Of a stretch of 64,000 bases of DNA, positions 20,583 through 28,239 are shown one piece after another. The position numbers and the translations under genes were made by a program. Source of the DNA: Acidothermus sp. (GTDB lineage Bacteria > Actinomycetota > Actinomycetes > Acidothermales > Acidothermaceae); contig JAIMAI010000002.1 in assembly GCA_023512015.1 (NCBI GenBank), positions 62,001 to 126,000 on the forward strand. The letters are read 5' to 3'. Position 1 is the first letter of the stretch. Each line of letters begins with the position of its first letter. The notes under the pieces are model-generated. The model was given only the letters and a program-made list of their open reading frames with translations, had not been told where the DNA came from and did no database searches.

Positions 20583-21800
20583 ATGCGATTCGATTACGTA
20601 GCGCGCAATGAGCGTCTGCTCTCCCGGCACCCCGACATCCAGGCGATCGAAGGACCGCGGGGTCTCGTCTTCCTCCGTCGCGACGAGGTCCTCGCCGCGG
20701 CGAGTCACGCCGATCGGGTGGCAGACCAAGGCCGCCGCTGGATCGAGGCCCAACAGGCACATCCCTCCGGGGTGGTCCGCTTCCGGCTCCGGTCGGCCGC
20801 ACGGGTGGACGTGCTCGAGTGGACCGATACCCTCACCGGCTCCGCCCACAAGAACGCCGTCATCGGTCCCAATCACGTGCTGCTCGCCCAACCGCAGTGG
20901 CACCCCGGTCCCGCCGACGACCCGGAACCCGCGGACAACCCGATTCCCCCCTACGACGTCGTCCTCCCCCCGAATGCACCGCAGGTCAAGATTGCGGTCC
21001 TGGATACCGGAATCGTCGCCCATCCTTGGTTCGTGAGCCGTCCGTGGTTCAGTAGCTGCACCCAGGACGACTACGAAGTCCTGGACGCCAATCTCGATTT
21101 CTACCTCGATTCGGTCGCCGGGCACGGCACCTTCATCGCGGGAGTGATACGTCAATGGGCTCCCGCAGCCGACTTGGTCATCTCGCGAGTCGTGGAAAGC
21201 GACGGCACCACCGACGAATTCCGACTCATCCAGACGCTGCACACGCTGCCCGCCGTCGACATCATCTCGCTCTCCCTCGGGTGTTACACCCACGACGACA
21301 AACCCCCTGCCGTCTTGACCCACATCCTGGCGCGTATTCCCCAGACGACCCTCATCGTGGCGTGCGCGGGAAATACCGCAAGCGACCGGCCTTTCTGGCC
21401 GGCGGCGACCAAACGCGTCATCGGCGTAGCGGCCCTCAATGCCGCGGGCACGGACCGCGCCGTTTTCAGCAATTACGGATGGTGGGTCGACGCCTGTGCC
21501 GTCGGAGAGAATCTGGTGAGCAGCTTCGTGACCTTCGACGGTCCGCGGCCGCCGCACGGTGGCCGCGATCCGGACCGCTTCATCGGCTACGCACGCTGGA
21601 GCGGGACGTCGTTTGCGGCCCCGCGGGTGGCCGCCGCCATCGCGCGCCGGGCCTACGAACAAGCGATCCCGATACGGCAGGCCGCCGCGCAACTGCTCGA
21701 TCCCACCGCGCATCGGTACTTCCCGGACCTCGGAGTGGTCGTCGACCCGCCGCCGGGTATCCCCTCTGCTCACGTGGGTGCGGTAGGCGGCAGCGGGTGA
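20583..21800 (+). CDS. Cytosolic subtilisin-like serine protease (S8 family)
   Basis: 405 aa from ATG 20583, which has GGAAAGGA 5 nt upstream; the frame is open upstream through the hairpins. The N-terminal 125 residues lack a signal peptide and resemble no prodomain I know (they include VLEWTDTLTGSAHKNAVIG). The S8 catalytic domain follows with all triad residues: Asp in IAVLDTGIV, His in GHGTFIAGVI and Ser in SGTSFAAPRV; the oxyanion Asn lies in CAGNTASD. Intact and probably active in the cytoplasm. It is the first large gene of a same-strand cluster with a sigma factor and a CHAT protease. Substrate unknown; a neighbour-encoded protein is the natural suspect (inference). Confidence 0.9.
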   Translation: MRFDYVARNERLLSRHPDIQAIEGPRGLVFLRRDEVLAAASHADRVADQGRRWIEAQQAHPSGVVRFRLRSAARVDVLEWTDTLTGSAHKNAVIGPNHVLLAQPQWHPGPADDPEPADNPIPPYDVVLPPNAPQVKIAVLDTGIVAHPWFVSRPWFSSCTQDDYEVLDANLDFYLDSVAGHGTFIAGVIRQWAPAADLVISRVVESDGTTDEFRLIQTLHTLPAVDIISLSLGCYTHDDKPPAVLTHILARIPQTTLIVACAGNTASDRPFWPAATKRVIGVAALNAAGTDRAVFSNYGWWVDACAVGENLVSSFVTFDGPRPPHGGRDPDRFIGYARWSGTSFAAPRVAAAIARRAYEQAIPIRQAAAQLLDPTAHRYFPDLGVVVDPPPGIPSAHVGAVGGSG

Positions 21801-21869
21801 CGGGCGCTACCGTTGCAGACGCCCGTGTCCGTGCGGGATGGTCGACATGCCCATCGGGAGATCGAAGCC

Positions 21870-22451
21870 GTGAGCCAATTCAGCACGACGGATTTGGTCG
21901 CGGCGGCCGCCCAGGGCGAGCAGGAAGCCTGGAACACGCTCGTCGCCCGATACGAGCGTTTGGTCTGGGCGGTGGTCCGCGGACACGGTATCTGTGGAAC
22001 GGACGCCGCCGACATCAGCCAGACGGCGTGGCTGCGGCTGGTGGAACATCTCGGGCGACTGCGAGAACCCGAACAGGTTGGTGCGTGGCTTGCGGCCACC
22101 GCCCGCCACGAGTGCGTGCGGTGGTTGCGTCATCGCTCCCAAGAGCGGGTCATGGATGAGGTGCCGGACCGACCTGCCGGGGAGCCCGACCCGGAGGAGC
22201 GTGCGCTCGCGGCGGATGAGGCCCATCTCCTCGTCGCGGCGTTGGAACGCTTGCCGGAGCGTTGCCGCATTCTGCTGCGGATGCTCGCGGCCGACCCACC
22301 GGCTAGCTATACCGAGATTTCTGCCGCCCTCGGTTTGCCGGTCGGCAGCATCGGTCCGACCCGTTCCCGGTGTCTGGCTCGGCTCCGTGAAATCGCGAGC
22401 TCACTCGGCCTGGATCTCGATTCTCGGACGTCGGCGGAGGGGGGCCGATGA
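21870..22451 (+). CDS. ECF-type sigma-70 family RNA polymerase sigma factor
   Basis: 193 aa. Sigma2 region covers about residues 10-90 (EQEAWNTLVARYERLVWAVV, then DAADISQTAWLRLVEHL); sigma4 helix-turn-helix lies about residues 130-180 (LPERCRILLRMLAADP, YTEISAALGLPVGSIGPTRS). GTG 21870 is chosen for GGGAG 9 nt upstream. No membrane anti-sigma gene is adjacent; the next gene, overlapping by 4 bp (ATGA), encodes a soluble 151-aa protein. It probably directs transcription of this cluster and perhaps other targets. This arrangement (sigma factor, small protein, CHAT protein) recurs in actinobacteria as far as I remember. Confidence 0.92.
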   Translation: MSQFSTTDLVAAAAQGEQEAWNTLVARYERLVWAVVRGHGICGTDAADISQTAWLRLVEHLGRLREPEQVGAWLAATARHECVRWLRHRSQERVMDEVPDRPAGEPDPEERALAADEAHLLVAALERLPERCRILLRMLAADPPASYTEISAALGLPVGSIGPTRSRCLARLREIASSLGLDLDSRTSAEGGR

Positions 22452-22903
22452 ACGCTGACGAGAAATTGATCGGTTTGCTGCGGGCGGCGCTCGAACAGGT
22501 CGATCCCTTGCCCCAGACGGTGAGGTCGGCCGCGCGCGCGGTCCTCACCTGGCGCACCCTCGACGCCGAGCTGGCCGAGCTGGTAGAGGACGCCTCCGCG
22601 ACTGAGGCGAGCACGGTCGCCGCCGTCCGCAGCAGCGATGGCCCCCGTCTGCTCACGTTCCGGGCGGAGAACCTCGAGGTCGAGGTCGAAGTCGGGGGCG
22701 ATCGGCGTCGCAGCATCACCGGGCAACTGATCCCGCCTGGTCCGGCGTCGATCGTGATCCGCTGGGACGGCGGTTCGGTGACCACCCTTGCCGACGAGCT
22801 GGGCTGCTTCAGCGCCGACGACCTCCCCCCTGGGCTGATCCGCCTGGAGATCCGACGCGCCGGCAGCGAGCGCGCGGTGGTGACGAGTTGGACGGCGATC
22901 TGA
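22448..22903 (+). CDS. 151-aa soluble protein between sigma factor and CHAT protease
   Basis: The N-terminal half is helical (EKLIGLLRAALEQVDPLP, then AELAELVEDAS). The C-terminal half (about residues 70-150) is a predicted beta-sandwich with LEVEVEVGGDRRRSITGQLI, FSADDLPPGLIRLEI and an aromatic end, similar in rhythm to carboxypeptidase-regulatory/Ig-like domains. No membrane segment or signal peptide. ATGA overlap with the sigma gene implies coupled translation and a roughly fixed ratio. By position it is the candidate anti-sigma, adaptor or protease substrate; none of these is shown by sequence. Confidence 0.85.
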   Translation: MNADEKLIGLLRAALEQVDPLPQTVRSAARAVLTWRTLDAELAELVEDASATEASTVAAVRSSDGPRLLTFRAENLEVEVEVGGDRRRSITGQLIPPGPASIVIRWDGGSVTTLADELGCFSADDLPPGLIRLEIRRAGSERAVVTSWTAI

Positions 22904-22915
22904 CAGCCTGATGGC

Positions 22916-25510
22916 GTGCCACGCACCTTCACGGGGGCACCACCGAACGCCACGGCCGCCGCGGCATACGCGCTGAGCGGAGTCGACCCGCACCGGGCCT
23001 GCCAACTCGCCGAGGCCGTCCTCGCCGGCCGGGCCGAGCCGACCGACATGGTTCTGGCCCTTCGAGCCCTCGCGCTCGCCACCCGTCGGCTCGCCGGCCC
23101 GCGCGCGGCGCTGCCGTTCGCCGCGCAGGCCCTCCGCGTCGCCGGCGCACCCGACGAGGCCCACGCCCATGCGCAGATGACGCACGCCGCCCTGCTCGCC
23201 GAGTGCGGGCGGACCCGTCAAGCCCTCGCCGCCTGTCGGGCCGCAGCCGAGGCCGTCCGGGGAGTCGCACGTGGTCCCGTTTTCGCCCAACTCGCCCTGC
23301 TCGCCTCCCGCGCCGGTGATCTCGAGACTGCCCTGCAGTATTACCGCAAGGCCCTGCCGCTGCTCCGCCGCGGCGGCGATATCCACGGGCAGTGCCGCCT
23401 CTTCCTCAACCGGGCAAACAGCCTCGCCTACGCGGGTCGCTTGGACGCCGCACAGCGTGACATCGAACGGGCCGCCCGATTGGCCGCTGAATTCCCCGAA
23501 TATCGGTCCACCATCGCGGAAAATCTTGGGTTCGTCATGCTGTGCCGCGGCGACATCCCCGCCGCGCTGCGCTGCTTCGCCGACGCGGCGGAAAGCGCCG
23601 ACCCGTACGGGCGACTGGCCATCGCCCACGACCGTGCCTTCGCGTTGCTCACCGCCGGACTGGCGGGGGAAGCACGCTCCACGCTGGAGTCCTTCATGCC
23701 GCGGCTGGCCGCGGCCGGATTCGACGTCGACGTGGCCGAGTGGTATCTGCTTGCGGCCCGCGCCGCGCTCACCGAAGCCGATTGGGAGGCCGCGATCGAG
23801 TTCGCTCGCCAGGCAGGGCAGCATTTCCGCTCCCAGCACCGGCCGAGGTGGAACCTTCTCGCCCGACAGGTAGAGGTGACCGCCCGCCTCAGCGCGGGAG
23901 CCCGCGACCGTCGCATTCTCCGGTGGGCCCGGCGGCTGGCCGAGCAGCTCGTGCCGACCTGGCCGGAGGCAGCAATCCGCCTGGTGTTGGTCTGCGGCGA
24001 CGGCGCGGCTCAGGCCGGTTGGCCGACTCTCGCCCGGGACTGCTTCGAGAGCGCGGACCGGTGGGCGAGCCGCTCGGGACCACGACGTCGACCGGCGACG
24101 TGGCGCGCCGCGGCCCGTTATGCACGCGCCCGTTTACGCGCTTTGGACGGCGACCGCCGCGGCGCCGCCGCCCAGCTCCGCACCGGGCTGCGGATCGTCC
24201 AGGAACACGCCCTTTCCTTCGGGGCGACGGACCTGCGCGTGGGGGCCGCGGTCCACGGTCGGGAATTTGCCGAGGAAGGGCTGCGCTCGGCGCTCCGCTC
24301 CGGGCGAGGTCGGGTCGTCTTGGAGTGGGCGGAGATCGCGCGGGCGACGGTACTTCGGACCCGGCCGGTGCGACCGCCGTCCGACCCGGTGCTGGCCGCC
24401 CAAATGGCGGAGCTCCGCCGAGTGACGGCCCGATTGGGCGAGGCCGCCCTCTCCACCGAGGAGCAGCGGCTCTTACGGTCCCGGCAGGCGCGGCTGGAGG
24501 AAGCGATCCGTGATCGGGTTCGGCACGGAAAGGCAGCCCGCGCGGTCGCAACCGACGACCGGCACTGGCAGGAAGCTCTGATCACCACGCTCGCGGATCG
24601 CACCCTCGTCGAATACGCCAGCGTGGACGGCCATCTATTTGCGATCACTTTGCGGGGGCGACGGGCGACGGTCATTCCACTCGGCGGCTACCAACAGGCC
24701 CTCCATCACGCCCGCTCCCTGCGTTTCAGCGTGGTCCGGCTGGCGCGACGTCACGGCTCGGCCGCGGCACTCGCCGCAGCCCGGGAAGCACGCGACCACG
24801 CGCTTCTGCGGCTTCACGAGCTGCTGCTGCGCCCGTTGAAGCTTCCCCAAGCGGACGTAGTCGTCGTGCCCACCGGCGAGCTGCACGCCCTGCCGTGGCC
24901 GATGCTGCTGCCCGGGTGGCCGGTGGCCGTCGCGCCGTCCGCGCGGCTGTGGCTGCGTGCCGCAACCGCGACCGGCAGCGGCCGAGCCGTCGTCCTCGCC
25001 GCGGGCCCTGGCCTCGGCCACGCCGAGGAGGAGATCCGGGCCCTCGCCGCGTTGTATCCGGAAGCGCTCTCCTTCACCGGGGGGCACGCCGCGGTGCCGA
25101 GAATTCTTGCGGCCATCGACGGCGCCCGACTCGTCCACATCGCCGCCCACGGGCATTTCCGGTCCGACAACCCGCAATTCTCCGCGCTGGATCTGGCGGA
25201 CGGGCCCCTCACCGTGTACGACTTGGAGAATCTGCGTCGAGCCCCCGAGATGTTGGTTTTCTCGGCGTGTGAATCAGGGCTGTCGGCGGTTCGGCCGGGG
25301 GATGAGCTCATGGGTTTGGCCGCCGCGTTGTTCTCGCTCGGAACCCGAACCCTGGTGGCCTCGGTCTGCCCGATTCCCGATGCCGAGACGAAAGATTTCA
25401 TGACTTGTTTTCATGCGGCGTTGCGTCGTGGTCTGCGCCCGGCGCTCGCCCTGAGCCAAACGCAGCGGCAAACGACGTGCGACGGTTTCGTGTGTTTCGG
25501 CGCTGGTTGA
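22916..25510 (+). CDS. TPR-CHAT caspase-like protease
   Basis: 864 aa. Residues about 15-480 are helical tetratricopeptide-like repeats (e.g. ALQYYRKALPLLRRGGDIHG, RDIERAARLAAEFPEYRST). A coiled-coil linker follows (LTEEQ-type LSTEEQRLLRSRQARLEEAI). The C-terminal CHAT domain (about 590-864) carries the caspase-type dyad: His in HIAAHGHFRSDNPQ and Cys in LVFSACESGLS. It ends in the usual FVCFGAG. CHAT proteases are related to separase/caspase and act in programmed responses; in type III-E CRISPR a TPR-CHAT protein cleaves a partner bound to a sigma factor. GTG 22916 has a weak ribosome-binding site, 12 bp after the preceding stop. Confidence 0.93.
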   Translation: MPRTFTGAPPNATAAAAYALSGVDPHRACQLAEAVLAGRAEPTDMVLALRALALATRRLAGPRAALPFAAQALRVAGAPDEAHAHAQMTHAALLAECGRTRQALAACRAAAEAVRGVARGPVFAQLALLASRAGDLETALQYYRKALPLLRRGGDIHGQCRLFLNRANSLAYAGRLDAAQRDIERAARLAAEFPEYRSTIAENLGFVMLCRGDIPAALRCFADAAESADPYGRLAIAHDRAFALLTAGLAGEARSTLESFMPRLAAAGFDVDVAEWYLLAARAALTEADWEAAIEFARQAGQHFRSQHRPRWNLLARQVEVTARLSAGARDRRILRWARRLAEQLVPTWPEAAIRLVLVCGDGAAQAGWPTLARDCFESADRWASRSGPRRRPATWRAAARYARARLRALDGDRRGAAAQLRTGLRIVQEHALSFGATDLRVGAAVHGREFAEEGLRSALRSGRGRVVLEWAEIARATVLRTRPVRPPSDPVLAAQMAELRRVTARLGEAALSTEEQRLLRSRQARLEEAIRDRVRHGKAARAVATDDRHWQEALITTLADRTLVEYASVDGHLFAITLRGRRATVIPLGGYQQALHHARSLRFSVVRLARRHGSAAALAAAREARDHALLRLHELLLRPLKLPQADVVVVPTGELHALPWPMLLPGWPVAVAPSARLWLRAATATGSGRAVVLAAGPGLGHAEEEIRALAALYPEALSFTGGHAAVPRILAAIDGARLVHIAAHGHFRSDNPQFSALDLADGPLTVYDLENLRRAPEMLVFSACESGLSAVRPGDELMGLAAALFSLGTRTLVASVCPIPDAETKDFMTCFHAALRRGLRPALALSQTQRQTTCDGFVCFGAG

Positions 25511-25567
25511 CGGTCCGTCGGCTGCCCGTTCCCGCCGGCGGATGACGCGGCGTTCGACCGCCGTCCG

Positions 25568-26434
25568 TCAGGGGCCGACGGCCACCGGGCGACTCGGATC
25601 GGCGACCCAGTTGGACCACGACCCGATGTAGACCGCGGGGGTCGGCAGACCGGCGAGGGTCATCGCGAACGCGGTGTGCGCGGCGTGGATGCCCGATCCG
25701 CAGTACACCCCGAGCGGGTCCACGCCCACGAGACCGCCTTGTTCGAAGCGGGTCCGCAATTCCGTCGGGCTACGGAATCTGCCGTCGGGGAGGCAATTTC
25801 CGCCGGTCGGGAAATTCCGCGCCCCCGGGATGTGTCCGGCGACCGGGTCGTACGGTTCGATTTCTCCTCGGAAACGCGCCGGCACTCGGACGTCGACCAG
25901 CACTCCGCGGGTCGCCACCGCCGCGGCGCCGTCCGCGTCCAATACCGGCAGGTGGCCGGGGTCGGCCACGAAATTCCCCGGTGGCGGGGACGGTTCCTCG
26001 GTCGTGACGGGGAACCCGGCGGCAACCCAGGCGGCGAAACCGCCGTCGAGGATGCGGACCGAGCGGTGTCCGAAATACCGCAGGGTCCACCATGCCCTGG
26101 CCGCCGCGGTGCTCTCCCCCGCGTCGTAGACGACGACCCGCGAATCTCCAGAAATTCCCGCGGCCCGCATCAGGTCCTGGAATCGCTTGGGTTCCGGCAG
26201 CGGATGGCGGCCTTCGCTGCCCGCCGGCCCGCACAATTCGCCGTCCACATCGACGAAAACCGCGCCCGACAGGTGCCCGGCGCGATAAGCCAACCGGCCC
26301 GGAGGTCCACCGATGTTCCACCGGACGTCGAGCAACACCGGCGGATGCGCGGCGCGAAGTTCTGCGGCGAGCCGCGGAGCGTCGATGAGCAATTCCTCCG
26401 GTGAAGGGGTCGAGGGGCTCGTCATGGTCCTCAT
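25568..26434 (-). CDS. sseA: Rhodanese-type sulfurtransferase (SseA-like)
   Basis: About 288 aa, two tandem rhodanese domains. The N-terminal inactive domain (VLLDVRWNIGGPPGRLAY ... HLSGAVFVDVDGE) is followed by the catalytic domain with active-site Cys in GVYCGSGIHAAHTAFAM. It transfers sulfur from thiosulfate or 3-mercaptopyruvate; the loop CGSGI suggests the mercaptopyruvate group, with moderate confidence. ATG 26434 overlaps the upstream stop (ATGA), while ATG 26425 has a closer GAGGA; either is possible. Three-gene operon with the following two entries. Confidence 0.92.
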   Translation of the reverse strand: MRTMTSPSTPSPEELLIDAPRLAAELRAAHPPVLLDVRWNIGGPPGRLAYRAGHLSGAVFVDVDGELCGPAGSEGRHPLPEPKRFQDLMRAAGISGDSRVVVYDAGESTAAARAWWTLRYFGHRSVRILDGGFAAWVAAGFPVTTEEPSPPPGNFVADPGHLPVLDADGAAAVATRGVLVDVRVPARFRGEIEPYDPVAGHIPGARNFPTGGNCLPDGRFRSPTELRTRFEQGGLVGVDPLGVYCGSGIHAAHTAFAMTLAGLPTPAVYIGSWSNWVADPSRPVAVGP

Positions 26435-27585
26435 TCTGCAGAGAATTCCAACAGCGGCACGTACTGTTCGGCGGACGTGAGCGACCCGTGATGACCCGCC
26501 AATCGCGCTTCCCTCGGACGGGTTTCGGCGCACACGAGGGCCGAGTCGTCGGTCAGGGCGACGACCACGTCGCCGATCCGTGGGCGGACTCGATCGTCCA
26601 CCGGGCCGAACCAGCCCCGCTCGATCGCCTCGTCGCGCAGCAGGACCACAGCCCGGCCGTCCAGCCGGTCGCGCCAGCGCGCGGCAACCGCGGCGGAGAC
26701 GCCGTCCGCCGTGTACAGATACCGGACTCGGGCCTCGCCGCCCACCAGTCGCACGTCCGCGAGCAGATCCGGCTCACTCTCGATATCGATGCGCTCTCCG
26801 ACGTCCACCATGCCGTGGTCGCCCGTGACGTAGAGCCGAAATCCCGGCGGTAACGCCTCGACGATCGCTGCGACGAGATGGTCCACGAACCGCAGTTGCC
26901 ACCGCCAATCCGGCGAACCGACCCCGTGCCCGTGCCCGGCCCAATCGAGGTCCGAAAGATACGCGTACACCAGGTAGCGGCGGGGGTCCGTCCGGCTCTC
27001 CGCGAAAATGCGATGCAGTGCAGCGACGATTTCCCCGAAGACATCCGCGCCGACGAATTCCGCTCCGCGCAGCGCCGCACGGGTCAAACCACTGTCACGG
27101 AATTCCCGCTTCGCGACCGCAACCGCGCGGGCCCCTGCCGCGTCGGCCATTTCGAAAACGGTGGGCAGCGGCTGCCAGGCGAGCGGGTCGACCGCGGTAT
27201 CCCAGTGCAGGGCATTGAGCAGCAGCGCCGTCCCCGGAACCGCCATCTGGTAGCCGACCATTCCGTGGACGCCGGCCATGCAGGCGGTGCCGAAGGAGGT
27301 GATACTGGTCGCGGTGGTCGAGGGGAATCCGGCGGGGAGGACCCGGCCACGACAAAGCGCCGCGTGGAGGAACGGCGCCTGCTCGGGGTGTGCGGCGAGC
27401 GCCTCGGCCCCGAGCCCATCGACGAGGAGCACACACGCCCCCCTGCTCTCGCAGAGACCAAGCCGGTTGGGGAAACGCTCCCATCCGAGGGAGGCCAGCA
27501 CCCCTGCGGCGACATCCGCGAGAGTCGGCACCGCGACCGAAACCTCGACGAGGTCCCGGGGTGCCGTCAGGGACGGGTCTGGCAT
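26431..27585 (-). CDS. Alkaline-phosphatase-superfamily nucleotide pyrophosphatase/phosphodiesterase
   Basis: 384 aa. Family signatures: metal-binding Asp in VLLVDGLGAEAL, nucleophile Thr in GFPSTTATSITSFGTAC, then SDLDWAGHGHGVGSPDW (metal ligands) and VTGDHGMVDVG; the last metal His lies in LAGHHGSLT. No signal peptide, so it is probably cytosolic, unlike secreted NPPs. ATG 27585 with GAGGTGGC upstream overlaps the upstream gene by 19 bp. The same three-gene order (DUF5998, this enzyme, sulfurtransferase) occurs next to the topoisomerase genes in streptomycetes (from memory). Substrate unknown. Confidence 0.9.
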   Translation of the reverse strand: MPDPSLTAPRDLVEVSVAVPTLADVAAGVLASLGWERFPNRLGLCESRGACVLLVDGLGAEALAAHPEQAPFLHAALCRGRVLPAGFPSTTATSITSFGTACMAGVHGMVGYQMAVPGTALLLNALHWDTAVDPLAWQPLPTVFEMADAAGARAVAVAKREFRDSGLTRAALRGAEFVGADVFGEIVAALHRIFAESRTDPRRYLVYAYLSDLDWAGHGHGVGSPDWRWQLRFVDHLVAAIVEALPPGFRLYVTGDHGMVDVGERIDIESEPDLLADVRLVGGEARVRYLYTADGVSAAVAARWRDRLDGRAVVLLRDEAIERGWFGPVDDRVRPRIGDVVVALTDDSALVCAETRPREARLAGHHGSLTSAEQYVPLLEFSAE

Positions 27586-28169
27586 GCCACCTCGTTCAGC
27601 ACCGCGGCGAAATGCAGCACCTGAGCCACGACAGCGGGCCCGTCGCCGTCCTCGCTGACCCGAAGGGACAGGTCGTCGGCGCTCATCGTCCCGGTGTAGC
27701 CGTGGTCGGCTTCGCAATTCTCATCACCGCAGGACGCGGGTTCCAGATCGATGTGGCCGATCGCCCCCCAGCCGATGACGAGGGTCACCTCCCGACAGGT
27801 CGATCCCGGGCCGTACTGCGCGGGGTTGGCCACAGTGGTGGTGAGGGCGACGGATGTGATCCGCGACATCGGTACCACTTCGGTGGTCGTCGTCGCGTGC
27901 GGGTACGGGTGACCCTCCCCCGCGGGGTGTTCGTCGGTGTGGCAGACGACCAGCCGCGTCGGGGTGGCCACCAGCACCGTCACGTGGCGGCGGATACCCA
28001 TGTCGTCGTCGATCGTGGTTTCCTGGTGGACGACGTGCGCGAGCACCTCGTCGGAGCCGATCGACGCGCGGAGCGAATCCGCCATCAGCTCGGGGTAGTA
28101 GCCGCTGCGTTCGACGTCCGACCAAAGATCAGAAGTTGCGTGCCCGGCTCGGGCAGGGTTCTCCGGCAT
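27567..28169 (-). CDS. DUF5998 family protein
   Basis: 200 aa, soluble. Blocks: SDLWSDVERSGYYPELMADSL, IGSDEVLAHVVHQETTIDDD, VLVATPTRLVVCHTDEHP and GSTCREVTLVIGWG; four cysteines in the C-terminal half (EPASCGDENCEADHGYTG) could bind metal. Resembles a PH-like or bacterial transcript-associated fold, but no function is known. ATG 28169 with GGATGGAG upstream is preferred to ATG 28178. First gene of a three-gene overlapping operon. Confidence 0.88.
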   Translation of the reverse strand: MPENPARAGHATSDLWSDVERSGYYPELMADSLRASIGSDEVLAHVVHQETTIDDDMGIRRHVTVLVATPTRLVVCHTDEHPAGEGHPYPHATTTTEVVPMSRITSVALTTTVANPAQYGPGSTCREVTLVIGWGAIGHIDLEPASCGDENCEADHGYTGTMSADDLSLRVSEDGDGPAVVAQVLHFAAVLNEVACQTRP

Positions 28170-28239
28170 GTTCTCCATCCTCCACCACGCGCCCGCCGGT
28201 ACGCGCCGCGACGGCCCGCAGACGGTGGCGGTGGGGGTC

